From Streptomyces lichenis (GTDB lineage Bacteria; Actinomycetota; Actinomycetes; Streptomycetales; Streptomycetaceae): a DNA stretch of 64,000 nt. Positions 15,814-24,598 of the stretch are shown here, in pieces. The notes under the pieces are model-generated. The model was not told the origin of the DNA and made no database searches. It worked only from the letters and a program-made list of their open reading frames with translations. Where the stretch lies: assembly GCF_023218175.1 (NCBI RefSeq), contig NZ_JALPTH010000002.1, forward strand, positions 62,001 through 126,000, written 5' to 3'. The first letter of the stretch is position 1. Each line of letters starts with the position of its first letter. Position numbers and translations under genes: made by a program.

Positions 15814-16454
15814 CGATCCGCCACGGGCTGCTGGCCCTGCTCGAACTCGGGCCCCGGTACGGCTCTCAGCTCCGCTCGGAGTTCGAGTCCCGCACCGGTG
15901 CCACCTGGCCGCTCAACGTCGGCCAGGTCTATACGACCCTCAGCCGGCTGGAGCGCGACGGACTGGTCGCGCAGGGCGGCGAGGACGACGCCGGCCACGC
16001 CCTCTACGCCATCACCGACACCGGCCGCGACGAGCTGCGCAGCTGGTACGCCCAGCCGGTGGACCGCACCAGCCCGGCCCGGGACGAACTGGCGATCAAG
16101 CTGGCCATGGCGGTCGGCGCGCCGGGCGTGGACATCCGGGAGGTGATCCAGTCCCAGCGCCGCCACACCGTGCAGGCGATGCAGGACTACACCCGGCTGA
16201 AGGCCCGCGCCCTCGACGCCCTGGAGAGCGGCCGGTCGCAGGAGCGGGACGACGTGGCCTGGCTGCTGGTCCTGGAGCAGCTGATCTTCCAGACCGAGGC
16301 GGAGGCCCGCTGGCTGGACCACTGCGAGGCCCGGCTCATCCGGATCGCCGCCGCCTCGGCCGCCGCCCCGCCGCCCCGCACCGGGGACCCCGCACCGCCG
16401 CCGGGCCCGGTCGCCGAGACGGCCCGCCCCCGCGCAGGCCGCCGCCGCACCTGA
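15810..16454 (+). CDS. PadR-family transcriptional repressor
   Basis: This 214-residue regulator has an N-terminal winged helix (about 1-85) containing the PadR pattern HGLLALLELGPRYGSQL and VGQVYTTLSRLERDGLV, followed by the wing and YAITDTGR. A long helical C-terminal domain (about 90-185) is of the Vir-like dimerisation type. The tail is disordered and Pro/Arg-rich. ATG 15810 sits inside the palindromic operator and has no ribosome site, so the mRNA is probably leaderless. It precedes the ABC exporter genes by 172 bases and probably represses them together with itself. The inducer is unknown. Confidence 0.9.
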   Translation: MSIRHGLLALLELGPRYGSQLRSEFESRTGATWPLNVGQVYTTLSRLERDGLVAQGGEDDAGHALYAITDTGRDELRSWYAQPVDRTSPARDELAIKLAMAVGAPGVDIREVIQSQRRHTVQAMQDYTRLKARALDALESGRSQERDDVAWLLVLEQLIFQTEAEARWLDHCEARLIRIAAASAAAPPPRTGDPAPPPGPVAETARPRAGRRRT

Positions 16455-16626
16455 CCGGCACCACCACCCGTACCTCCGCCGCACCGGCGACCCGGGCCCA
16501 CCCCACGGCACCGCCGCCCGTACCGGCGCGGCACCGCACACCTCCATCCGCACATCCATCCGTACGTACGCGCACGCCCCGGCCCACACCCGGCGGCGGC
16601 CGTACCCCCGAGGGGGACCGATTCCC

Positions 16627-17388
16627 ATGCCTTCACCGCAGCCCGTGCTGCAACTTCAGCAGCTCGCCCGTGTCCACGGCACCGGCGCCACCGAGGTGCA
16701 CGCCCTGCGCGGCATCGACCTCGACGTCCACCCCGGCGAACTGGTCGCCGTGATGGGCCCCTCCGGCTCCGGCAAGTCCACCCTGCTCACCATCGCCGGG
16801 GGACTGGACACCCCCACCTCCGGGCGGGTGCTGGTGGAGGGCACCGACATCACCACCGCCGGCCGCAAGGCGCTGGCCGCGCTGCGCCGCCGCAGCATCG
16901 GCTACGTCTTCCAGGACTACAACCTCATCCCGGCGCTGACCGCCGCCGAGAACGTCGCCCTCCCCCGCGAGCTGGACGGTGTCTCCGCCCGCAAGGGACG
17001 CACCGAGGCCCTGGCGGCGCTGGAGGAGATGGGGCTCGGCCACCTCGCCGACCGCTTCCCCGACGAGATGTCCGGCGGCCAGCAGCAGCGGGTGGCCATC
17101 GCCCGCGCCCTGGTCGGCGACCGCCGGCTGGTGCTCGCCGACGAGCCGACCGGCGCCCTGGACTCCGAGACCGGCGAGTCCGTGCTCGGACTGCTGCGCA
17201 CCCGCTGCGACGCCGGCGCCGCCGGGGTGCTGGTGACCCATGAGCCCCGGTTCGCCGCCTGGGCGGACCGGGTGGTCTTCCTCCGGGACGGCGCGGTGGT
17301 CGACCAGACCGTCCGCTCCGGCGCCGACTCGCTGCTGGCCGGCCAGGGCTCCGGCCGGGGCGGTCGCGGTCAGGCGGTCGAGCGGTGA
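16627..17388 (+). CDS. ABC transporter ATP-binding protein (MacB/LolD type)
   Basis: This 253-residue ATPase has Walker A GPSGSGKST (about 44-52), a Q-loop, the signature SGGQQQR (about 148-154), Walker B LVLADEPTGALD and the H-loop VTHE. The GALDSETG pattern and the gene order put it in the MacB/LolD/FtsE class, which drives permeases with a large periplasmic-type domain. The C-terminal 20 residues are Gly/Arg-rich. A GAGGGGGA ribosome site lies before ATG 16627. Its stop overlaps the GTG of the permease by 4 bases, so they form one transporter. The PadR regulator just upstream fits drug- or antimicrobial-peptide-responsive exporters; the substrate is not known. Confidence 0.93.
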   Translation: MPSPQPVLQLQQLARVHGTGATEVHALRGIDLDVHPGELVAVMGPSGSGKSTLLTIAGGLDTPTSGRVLVEGTDITTAGRKALAALRRRSIGYVFQDYNLIPALTAAENVALPRELDGVSARKGRTEALAALEEMGLGHLADRFPDEMSGGQQQRVAIARALVGDRRLVLADEPTGALDSETGESVLGLLRTRCDAGAAGVLVTHEPRFAAWADRVVFLRDGAVVDQTVRSGADSLLAGQGSGRGGRGQAVER

Positions 17389-20240
17389 ACGGCTGGTTCC
17401 ACGGCTGGCGTGCGGCGGTGCGGATAGCCCGCCGCGACGCCTGGCGCTCCAAGGGGCGCTCCTTCCTCGTCCTCGCCATGATCGCGCTGCCGATCATCGG
17501 CGTCAGCGCCGCCAATGTGACCCTGCGGACCTCGGAGCTGTCCGTCGCCGAGAAGGCGGACCGCACGATGGGCGCCGCCGACGCCCGGCTCTCCGACGCC
17601 GGCTACGGCGGGGTGCCGATCTACCAGGCGCCGAACGGGCAGGACACCATGCCCGTCAAGTCCTACGAGGACCAGCCGTACCCCGACGGGGACGCCGACA
17701 CGGCCAAGGCCGTCCCGGCCGGGGCCCGGGTCCTGAAGGACACCAGCGGCACCGCCAAGGTCCGCACCGAGCACGGCTCGCTCCATGTGAACGTCCGCGA
17801 GCTGAAGGCCACCGACCCGATGGCCCACGGCATGGTGACGCTGCTCGACGGCCGCTTCCCGCAGAAGGACGACGAGGTCGCCGTCACCGGGCAGTTCCTC
17901 AAGGAGAGCGGACTGTCCGCCGGCTCCCGGCTCACCGTGCGCAACATGGACCGGACCTATCTGATCACCGGCGCCTACGAGCTGCCGGGCGACCTGGCCG
18001 CCAACGAGGTCAACGCCCTCCCGGGGGCGCTGCTGACGCCGCTGGACCAGGCGCTGGAGGCCCAGGGCATGTCCGGCACCGGCCAGAACACCACCTATCT
18101 GGTCGACGTTCCCGGTCCCGGTGGTTTCACGTGGAACATGGTCGAGCAGGCCAACACCAAGGGCGTGAAGGTCGAGTCCCGGGCGGCCCTGCTGAACCCG
18201 CCGCCGCGCTCCGAGGTGAAGCTGTACCAGCACCCCGACTGGGTCGACTACGACAGCAGCGGCGAGGCCAACACCGCCATGCTCGCCTCCCTGGCCACCA
18301 TCGTGGGCCTGGCGATGCTGGAGATCTGCCTGCTGGCCGGCCCCGCCTTCGCCGTCGGCGCCCGCCGCTCCCGGCGCCAGCTCGGCCTGGTCGGCGCCAA
18401 CGGCGGCGACCGCCGCCACATCCGCTCCATCGTGCTGGCCGGCGGCCTGGTGATCGGCGCCGCCGCGGCCGTGGTCGGCACGGTGCTCGGCGTCGCCCTC
18501 ACCGTGGCGCTGCGCCCGCTGCTGGAGGACTGGCTCGGCAAGCGCTTCGGCGGCATCGACCTGCGCCCGCTGGAACTGGCCGGCATCGCGCTGCTCGCGG
18601 TCCTCACCGGGCTACTCGCGGCGATCGTGCCCGCGGTCACCGCCTCCCGCCAGACCGTGCTGGCCTCGCTCACCGGCCGCCGGGGGGTGCGCCGCAGCAA
18701 CCGGATCCTGCCGGTCGTCGGCCTGGTCGCCGTGCTGCTCGGCGCCGCCATCGCGCTGTACGGCTCGGTGGTCACCGACCAGTTCATCCTGGTCGCCGGC
18801 GGCAGCGCGCTGGCCGAACTGGGCGTGGTCGCCCTCACTCCCGCGCTGGTCGGGCTGTTCGGCCGGGTCAGCCGCTGGCTGCCGCTCTCGCCGCGGCTCG
18901 CGCTGCGCGACGCGGTACGCAACCGGGGCCGCACGGCACCGGCGGTGGCCGCGGTGCTCGCCGCCGTCGCCGGCACGGTCGCCGTCGCCACGTACCAGGT
19001 CAGCAGCGAGGCCGAGCACCGGGCCGGCTACGAGGCCCGGATGCCGAGCGGAGCCGTCTCCGCCCTGCTCACCCAGGGCGACGGACGGGACGCGTCCGCG
19101 CTGCGCGACGCCGTACGCCGGGACCTGCCCGTCGACCTCACCGCGGACCTCGGCCGGCTCACCGTCGGCCGGGCGGGCTGCGAGATGTACTCGGAGGCCA
19201 AGGGCTGCGGCTATGTCGAGGTGGTCACCCCCAAGGTCAACGAGTGCCCGCTGTGGGTGACCGACGCCGACGGCAACTCGGCCTCCGACCACATGACCCC
19301 GGCCGAACGGCGCAAGCTGGGCAAGGACTGGCGCTGCACCGCCCAGGCCGGAAGCATCGGCGAAAGCGGGCTGGTGGTCGGCGACGCCTCGCTGCTGAAG
19401 GTGCTGAGGATCGACGACCCCAAGGCCGAGCAGGCGCTCAAGGAGGGCAAGGTCGTCTCCTTCCACCGGCCCATGGTGGACCAGAAGACCGGGAAGCTCT
19501 CGGTGCGGCTGGTCCCCGACCGCGGGGAGGCCAACGAGGCCGCCGCCGCCGAGAAGGAGCCTCCGGGCAAGGTCGTCGCCCTGCCCGCCTACCAGGCCCC
19601 CGACAGCGTCGAGTCCTACGACGTGGGCGGCATCGTGCCCGCCGCCGCGGTCAGGCAGGCCGGGATGACCATGGCCCCGCTCGGCGCGTACCACTCCACC
19701 GACGCCCTGCCCAGCAGCCGGCAGCGGCAGAAGCTCGACCAGGACCTCGACCGGCTCGGGGCCGATGTGGACCTCTACGTCGAGGAGGGCTTCACCGGCG
19801 AGAAGAGCATCGTGCTGCTGGCGCTGACCGTCTTCGCCGGGCTGATCACCATCGGCGCGGCCGGGATCGCCACCGGACTGGCCCAGGCCGACGCCGAGGC
19901 CGACCTCAAGACGCTGGCCGCCGTCGGCGCCCCGCCGCGGGTGCGCCGCAGCCTCAGCGGCTTCCAGTGCGGGGTGGTCGCCCTGATGGGCGTGGTGCTC
20001 GGATCACTGGCCGGGCTGCTGCCGGGCATCGGCCTCCGGCTCACCGAACGGCGCCAGTCGGAGAAGTGGTACAGCGAGATGCTGGACCAGGGCGGTATGG
20101 CGGACGCCCCGTACACTCCGGTCGTCATCCCCTGGCAGACGCTCGCCGCGCTGCTGGTGCTCGTCCCGCTGGGCGCCGCGCTGCTGGCCGCCGTGGTCAC
20201 CCGCTCCCGGGGGGCCCTCGCCCGCCGCGAGGCCGGCTGA
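17385..20240 (+). CDS. FtsX-like ABC transporter permease (large)
   Basis: This 951-residue permease begins at GTG 17385, overlapping the ATPase stop. One membrane span lies at about 25-45. A large extracellular domain (about 50-290) follows, then three spans near 300-420, further spans near 440-540, a second extracellular domain (about 560-790), and a final group of three spans (about 800-945). This is the duplicated FtsX-fold arrangement of long actinobacterial MacB-like permeases, so it can work with a single ATPase. It ends in a basic ARREAG tail. A near-parS sequence (18124-18137) lies inside this gene. A 41-base hairpin lies 59 bases after the stop. Confidence 0.9.
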   Translation: MNGWFHGWRAAVRIARRDAWRSKGRSFLVLAMIALPIIGVSAANVTLRTSELSVAEKADRTMGAADARLSDAGYGGVPIYQAPNGQDTMPVKSYEDQPYPDGDADTAKAVPAGARVLKDTSGTAKVRTEHGSLHVNVRELKATDPMAHGMVTLLDGRFPQKDDEVAVTGQFLKESGLSAGSRLTVRNMDRTYLITGAYELPGDLAANEVNALPGALLTPLDQALEAQGMSGTGQNTTYLVDVPGPGGFTWNMVEQANTKGVKVESRAALLNPPPRSEVKLYQHPDWVDYDSSGEANTAMLASLATIVGLAMLEICLLAGPAFAVGARRSRRQLGLVGANGGDRRHIRSIVLAGGLVIGAAAAVVGTVLGVALTVALRPLLEDWLGKRFGGIDLRPLELAGIALLAVLTGLLAAIVPAVTASRQTVLASLTGRRGVRRSNRILPVVGLVAVLLGAAIALYGSVVTDQFILVAGGSALAELGVVALTPALVGLFGRVSRWLPLSPRLALRDAVRNRGRTAPAVAAVLAAVAGTVAVATYQVSSEAEHRAGYEARMPSGAVSALLTQGDGRDASALRDAVRRDLPVDLTADLGRLTVGRAGCEMYSEAKGCGYVEVVTPKVNECPLWVTDADGNSASDHMTPAERRKLGKDWRCTAQAGSIGESGLVVGDASLLKVLRIDDPKAEQALKEGKVVSFHRPMVDQKTGKLSVRLVPDRGEANEAAAAEKEPPGKVVALPAYQAPDSVESYDVGGIVPAAAVRQAGMTMAPLGAYHSTDALPSSRQRQKLDQDLDRLGADVDLYVEEGFTGEKSIVLLALTVFAGLITIGAAGIATGLAQADAEADLKTLAAVGAPPRVRRSLSGFQCGVVALMGVVLGSLAGLLPGIGLRLTERRQSEKWYSEMLDQGGMADAPYTPVVIPWQTLAALLVLVPLGAALLAAVVTRSRGALARREAG
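18124..18137. other. Degenerate parS-like site GTTTCACGTGGAAC
   Basis: Thirteen of fourteen bases match the ParB-binding consensus GTTTCACGTGAAAC. It lies in the permease reading frame (coding for GFTWN). Single-mismatch sites are reported among Streptomyces parS sites, but the match may be chance. Confidence 0.35.
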
Positions 20241-20299
20241 CCGGCCCGGCCACCGGCCTGCGGCCTCCGGGCCCTTCGGGCAGGCCGCGGCAGGGGCGG

Positions 20300-20340
20300 G
20301 TGCCCCCGTACGAGGGTGGATCACCCTTGTACGGGGGCAC
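20300..20340 (+). terminator. Long inverted repeat between the ABC exporter and bpa
   Basis: Two 19-base arms (20300-20318 and 20322-20340) pair with a single mismatch around GAT. It can end the exporter transcript. It also sits only 38 bases before the bpa start codon, so it may act in the bpa leader instead. Confidence 0.6.
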
Positions 20341-20377
20341 ACCCAGTGATGACGCACCTGTGCGAGAGAATGGCGGC

Positions 20378-20926
20378 ATGGAGATGCCGAGGAATGAACG
20401 GCCGCAGGAGAGCAACCCCCAGGTCCTCGTCGTGGGACAGGACCTGATGTCGCTCGGCGGCGGCGACGGTGGCGACGAGTCGCGCGAGGTCCCGGTGACG
20501 GAGATGGTCGAACAGCCTGCCAAGGTCATGCGTATCGGCAGCATGATCAAGCAGCTTCTGGAAGAGGTACGCGCCGCGCCCCTGGACGAGGCCAGCAGGG
20601 TCCGGCTCAAGGACATCCACGCCAGCTCGGTGAAGGAGCTGGAAGACGGCCTCGCGCCGGAGCTGGTGGAGGAGCTGGAGCGCCTCTCCCTGCCGTTCAC
20701 GGACGAGGCGATCCCCTCCGAGGCCGAACTGCGCATCGCGCAGGCCCAGCTGGTGGGCTGGCTGGAGGGGCTGTTCCACGGTATCCAGACCGCGCTGTTC
20801 GCCCAGCAGATGGCGGCCCGCGCCCAGTTGGAGCAGATGCGCCGGGCCCTCCCGCCGGGCGCCCCGCACGACGAGGATGACGAGGACCACCGCCCCGGCG
20901 CGGTCCGCTCGGGCCCCTATCTGTAG
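20378..20926 (+). CDS. bpa: Bacterial proteasome activator Bpa/PafE
   Basis: This 182-residue protein matches the ATP-independent ring activator of the actinobacterial 20S proteasome. The conserved core (about 40-150) contains VEQPAKVMRIGSMIKQLLEE, APLDEASR, LEDGLAPEL and AQAQLVGWLEGLFHGIQTAL, as in the mycobacterial protein. The last residues, SGPYL, correspond to the HbYX-like C-terminal tail (GQYL in Mycobacterium, from memory) that opens the proteasome gate. The N-terminal 35 residues are disordered. ATG 20378 was chosen at the start of the conserved-like region; GTG 20360 is in frame upstream. It stands alone, away from any proteasome gene in this window. Confidence 0.93.
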   Translation: MEMPRNERPQESNPQVLVVGQDLMSLGGGDGGDESREVPVTEMVEQPAKVMRIGSMIKQLLEEVRAAPLDEASRVRLKDIHASSVKELEDGLAPELVEELERLSLPFTDEAIPSEAELRIAQAQLVGWLEGLFHGIQTALFAQQMAARAQLEQMRRALPPGAPHDEDDEDHRPGAVRSGPYL

Positions 20927-20980
20927 ACGCCTCCGGGTATCCGTGGGCGGCTTCGGGCCGCCCGCCGTCCGGCATCACCG

Positions 20981-21029
20981 AGGCCGGGCACCCCGCGTGC
21001 GTACCGTACGCACCAGGGGTGCCGGGCCT
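20981..21029. terminator. Large hairpin between convergent bpa and quinone oxidoreductase genes
   Basis: A 14-bp outer stem (AGGCCGGGCACCCC with its complement) encloses a second near-perfect stem, GTGCGTAC-C-GTACGCAC. It starts 54 bases after the bpa stop and 22 bases before the other stop, so it can serve both strands. Confidence 0.8.
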
Positions 21030-21051
21030 CGGCACGTCTTCGGGAGCGGTC

Positions 21052-22047
21052 TCAGACCCCCGCCGCGTCCGGGTTCACCAGCGCGATCTTGCCGATGTGC
21101 GAACTGGCCTCCATGGTCCGGTGCGCCTCGGGCGCCTCCGGCATCGGGAAGGCGCGATCGACCACCGGGCGGACCGTGCCGTCCGCGATCAGCGGCCACA
21201 CATGCTCGGCGACCGCGGCGATGATCGCCGCCTTCTCCGCCGGAGGACGGGCCCGCAGCGAGGTCGCGGTGATCGCGGCCCGCTTGGCCAGCAGCGCCCC
21301 GAGGTTCAGCTCCCCCTTGTTGCCGCCCTGGAGCCCGATCACCGCCAGCCGCCCGTTCACCGCGAGGGCCTTGACGTTCCGCTCCAGGTACTTGGCGCCG
21401 ATGATGTCCAGGATGACGTCCGCACCCGCCCCGTCCGTCGCCTTGCGGACCTCCTCCACGAAGTCCTGCTCGCGGTAGTCGATCAGCACGTCCGCGCCCA
21501 GCTCCGCACAGCGGGCCAGCTTCTCCGGGCCGCCCGCGGTCACCGCGACCCGCGCGCCGACCGCCTTGGCCAGCTGGATGGCCATGGTGCCGATCCCGCT
21601 GCCGCCGCCGTGCACCAGCAGCGTCTCGCCGGGACGGAGCCCGGCCACCATGAAGACGTTGGACCAGACCGTCGCGGCCACCTCGGGCAGCGTCGCCGCG
21701 GTGACCAGGTCCACGCCGTCCGGCACCGGCAGCAGCTGCCCGGCCGGGACGGCCACCTTCTGCGCGTAGCCGCCGCCCGCGAGCAGCGCGCACACCCGGT
21801 CGCCGACGGACCAGCCGGTCACCCCGGGGCCCAGCGCGGCGATCCGGCCGGAGCACTCCAGGCCGGGGTACGGGGAGGAGCCGGGCGGCGGGTCGTAGAA
21901 GCCCTGGCGCTGGAGGACGTCGGCCCGGTTGACGGCCCCGGCCGCCACCTCGACCAGCACCTCGCCCTCGCCGGGCACGGGATCGGGCACCTCGGCCCAG
22001 ACCAGCGCGTCAGGACCACCGGGCTCCGGAATCGTGATCGCATACAT
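21052..22047 (-). CDS. Zinc-independent quinone oxidoreductase (MDR superfamily)
   Basis: This 331-residue NAD(P)H-dependent enzyme is of the PIG3/QOR type. The catalytic domain begins MYAITIPEPGGPDALVW and has AVNRADVLQRQGFYDPPPG, a signature of this group. The Rossmann domain has the nucleotide motif VHGGGSGIGTMAIQLAK (about residues 150-165) and GADVLIDYREQDF. There are no structural zinc cysteines. Length and start are standard. It lies 125 bases downstream of the potassium channel gene on the same strand and may be the last gene of the mobA-moeA-channel run. The physiological quinone is unknown. Confidence 0.92.
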   Translation of the reverse strand: MYAITIPEPGGPDALVWAEVPDPVPGEGEVLVEVAAGAVNRADVLQRQGFYDPPPGSSPYPGLECSGRIAALGPGVTGWSVGDRVCALLAGGGYAQKVAVPAGQLLPVPDGVDLVTAATLPEVAATVWSNVFMVAGLRPGETLLVHGGGSGIGTMAIQLAKAVGARVAVTAGGPEKLARCAELGADVLIDYREQDFVEEVRKATDGAGADVILDIIGAKYLERNVKALAVNGRLAVIGLQGGNKGELNLGALLAKRAAITATSLRARPPAEKAAIIAAVAEHVWPLIADGTVRPVVDRAFPMPEAPEAHRTMEASSHIGKIALVNPDAAGV

Positions 22048-22172
22048 GGCCGCGAGGCTACTCCGGCCGCCCCGGCCCCGGCGGCCAGCGCGCCCCCGCG
22101 GCCATGGCGGTGACCGACCGCGAGGCTGCTCCGGCCGACCGCTCCGGCGGGGGCGGCCGTCCGGCCGTGCGG

Positions 22173-23267
22173 CTACTCCGGCGGAGTGGTCAGCGTCGGC
22201 GGCACGCTCGTCGCGCGCACGATGGTGATCACCCGGTCGGTGAGCTGGAGCGGGCTGGCCGCCGGATCGTCGTAACTGAGCAGCCGATGGCCCCGCAGCA
22301 CGCTGATGACCAGGTCGTCGGTCTCCCGGACGTTCTTGCCGACCTCGGCCTTTATGACCGGCCGTTCGACCAGGTCGAGACCGCTGCCCTGCTGGATCAG
22401 GTCCTCCATCACGGTGCCCGCGCTCGGGCTGAGCACGGACATCCCGAGCAGCCGGCCCGCGGCGCTGGCACTGGTGATCACGGCATCGGCGCCGGACTGG
22501 CGCAGCAACGGCGCGTTCTCCTCCTCCCGCACCGCGGCGACGATCTTCGCCCCCCGGTTGAGCTGCCGGGCCGTCAGGGTCACCAGAACCGCCGTGTCGT
22601 CCCGCTGAGTGGCGATCACGACCTGCCGGGCGCGCTGGAGTTCGGCGCGCAGCAGCACATCGCTGCGGGTCGCGTCGCCGATCACCCCGGTGAAACCGTC
22701 CGCGTTCGCCGCCTCGATCACCTTGCTGCTGGGGTCGACGATGACGATCTGCTCCTTCTTCAGGCCGGTGGCGCACAGCGTCTGGATGGCCGACCTGCCC
22801 TTCGTACCGAATCCGACGACGACGGTGTGGTCGCGCAAGGTGGACCTCCAGCGGTTCAGCCGCCACTCCTCCCGGGTCCGCTGGGTGAGGACTTCGAGAG
22901 TGGTGCCGACCAGGATGATGAGGAAGAGCACGCGCAGCGGCGTGACCAGCAGGATGTTGACGAGTCGGGCGCTGTCGCTGCGCGGGACGATGTCGCCGTA
23001 GCCGGTGGTGGACAGGGTGACGGTCGCGTAGTACGAGGCGTCGAGCAGATCGACCTGCTCGTCGGCGTTGTCGAAGTACCCGTCCCGGTCCACGTAGACG
23101 ATCAGGATCGTCAGCACCAGCACGGCCAGGGCCATCAGCAACCGGCGGGCGACCTGGAGCAGGGGCCGGGTGACCACCTCCGTGGGCAGCTTGATCTGGC
23201 CGCCGACCAGGTGCTCGTCGGCACGGCGGGCCATCGCGTCATGGCCGGGAAGTTTCACGTGAAACAT
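22173..23267 (-). CDS. Potassium channel protein with RCK/TrkA-N domain
   Basis: This 364-residue two-span channel has a membrane helix (about 43-59), a pore loop with selectivity filter TTGYGD (87-92), a second helix (about 105-125) and a cytoplasmic RCK domain from about 145 (VVVGFGTKGRSAIQTL; IGDATRSDVLLRAELQ). A C-terminal RCK-C-like part (about 275-355) follows. It gates K+ in response to ligand or redox state. The start codon is inside a parS site: ATG 23267 is followed by TTTCACGTGAAA (Phe-His-Val-Lys). The gene overlaps the end of moeA by 13 bases. Confidence 0.92.
   Translation of the reverse strand: MFHVKLPGHDAMARRADEHLVGGQIKLPTEVVTRPLLQVARRLLMALAVLVLTILIVYVDRDGYFDNADEQVDLLDASYYATVTLSTTGYGDIVPRSDSARLVNILLVTPLRVLFLIILVGTTLEVLTQRTREEWRLNRWRSTLRDHTVVVGFGTKGRSAIQTLCATGLKKEQIVIVDPSSKVIEAANADGFTGVIGDATRSDVLLRAELQRARQVVIATQRDDTAVLVTLTARQLNRGAKIVAAVREEENAPLLRQSGADAVITSASAAGRLLGMSVLSPSAGTVMEDLIQQGSGLDLVERPVIKAEVGKNVRETDDLVISVLRGHRLLSYDDPAASPLQLTDRVITIVRATSVPPTLTTPPE
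23252..23265. other. parS site (ParB-binding), perfect consensus
   Basis: GTTTCACGTGAAAC lies in the overlap of two genes. The moeA stop codon TGA is formed by its bases, and the channel gene reads it as Phe-His-Val-Lys directly after the start codon. Origin-proximal parS clusters are established in Streptomyces. Confidence 0.9.
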
Positions 23268-24598
23268 CCTTCGGTGGTCGGCGCCCAGGGCAGCGTCAGA
23301 ATTTCCAGAGTGTCGCCCGCGCGGGCCCCGGTGGGCGGGACGACCGCGAGCCCGTCCGCCACCGCGACCCCGCGCAGCATCGCGGGCCCATGGAACCGCA
23401 CCGGCACGGCCACCCCGTCACCGGCCTGCCCTTCGGCACCCCGGCGCACCACCGGCACCAGCCGGGTGTCGTACGGATGCCCGGCCACCGACTCCCCTAC
23501 CGCGGCCGTTCGCGAGGCGGCGGCGGTACGGCCGGCCAGCCCGCGCAGCAGCGGCGCGGCGAGGGTGAGCAGGGCGGCCACCGCGGCTAGCGGGTTGCCC
23601 GGCAGCCCGACCAGATGGCGATCCGGGGCCAGCCGGGCGAGCAGCATCGGATGCCCCGGGCGCACCTTGACCCCGTCCACCAGCAGCTCCGCCCCGGCCT
23701 CGGCGAGCACCCGGTGCAGATGGTCCACCGGGCCCGCGGCGGTGCCCCCGGTGGTGAGGACCAGATCGGCACTCGAACCCCGTACCGCATCGGCCAGCGC
23801 CTCGGGATCATCCCCGAGCCGCCGTACCGCGACCACCTCGGCCCCCAGCGACTCCAGCCAGGGGGTCAGCATCGGCCCGAGAGCATCCCGGATCAGCCCA
23901 TCCCGCGGAAGTCCAGCGCCCAACAACTCATCACCCAGCACCAGGACCTCCACGCCCGGGCGCTCCACCGTCACCAGCCGGTCATACCCGGCCGCCGCCG
24001 CGAGCCCCAGCACCACCGGGGTGACCACGGTCCCGGCGGGCAGCAACTGGTCGCCGGAACGGCACTCCTGCCCGCGCGGCCGGATGTCCTGGCCATGGCC
24101 CACCGCCCGCAGCGCGTGCAACTGCCCCGCCCCGTCCATCCGCGCATGCTCGGCGCGGATCACCGCGGTCGCCCCCGACGGCAGCCGCGCCCCGGTGGCG
24201 ATCCGCACCGCCGCCCCGTCCTGCAACGGCTCGGCGGACGCCCGACCGGCCAGTACGGCACCGCCATCACTGGCGGCCCAAGGCCCCGGCCCGGCGACGG
24301 CCCACCCATCCATGGCCGAGGTGTCAAAGGACGGCAGATCGGTCAGAGCGGTCAACGGATCGGCGAGCACCCGGCCCAGCGCCTGGCCCAGACCGGTGTG
24401 CCCGAAGCCCACCGGCCGGCCCGCCCCCAACCGCCCCGCCAGCGCCCGGGCCTCCCCCCAGACCGTAGCCCGATGCCGCTCCGCCCCGGCCCCCTCGCCA
24501 CCCCTGGCCCTGGCCGTCCTCCGGCCACCGACCGCCCCCGGCAACGGAACAAGCAGCGCCAGCGCCTCCTCGACCCCCTCCACCTCCGACCCGGTCAC
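23255..24598 (-). CDS. moeA: Molybdopterin molybdenumtransferase MoeA
   Basis: This 447-residue enzyme inserts molybdate into adenylylated molybdopterin. It has the MoeA signature [13 protein letters not shown] (about 89-101), the GEAR/ATG-type central region ([16 protein letters not shown]), the MPT-binding [11 protein letters not shown] and the [11 protein letters not shown] loop. The N-terminal 50 residues are an Ala/Arg/Gly-rich extension not usual for the family. GTG 24598 was chosen because it overlaps the mobA stop (GTGA). Open frame exists far upstream, but that is the antisense shadow of the repetitive mobA tail. The C-terminal stop lies inside the parS site. Confidence 0.92.
   Translation of the reverse strand: MTGSEVEGVEEALALLVPLPGAVGGRRTARARGGEGAGAERHRATVWGEARALAGRLGAGRPVGFGHTGLGQALGRVLADPLTALTDLPSFDTSAMDGWAVAGPGPWAASDGGAVLAGRASAEPLQDGAAVRIATGARLPSGATAVIRAEHARMDGAGQLHALRAVGHGQDIRPRGQECRSGDQLLPAGTVVTPVVLGLAAAAGYDRLVTVERPGVEVLVLGDELLGAGLPRDGLIRDALGPMLTPWLESLGAEVVAVRRLGDDPEALADAVRGSSADLVLTTGGTAAGPVDHLHRVLAEAGAELLVDGVKVRPGHPMLLARLAPDRHLVGLPGNPLAAVAALLTLAAPLLRGLAGRTAAASRTAAVGESVAGHPYDTRLVPVVRRGAEGQAGDGVAVPVRFHGPAMLRGVAVADGLAVVPPTGARAGDTLEILTLPWAPTTEGCFT

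Noticed and set aside
17240..20377. Plus-strand frame of over 1000 codons ahead of bpa
   Set aside because: The upstream part is the out-of-frame shadow of the ABC ATPase and permease. Only the last 182 codons form a real protein.
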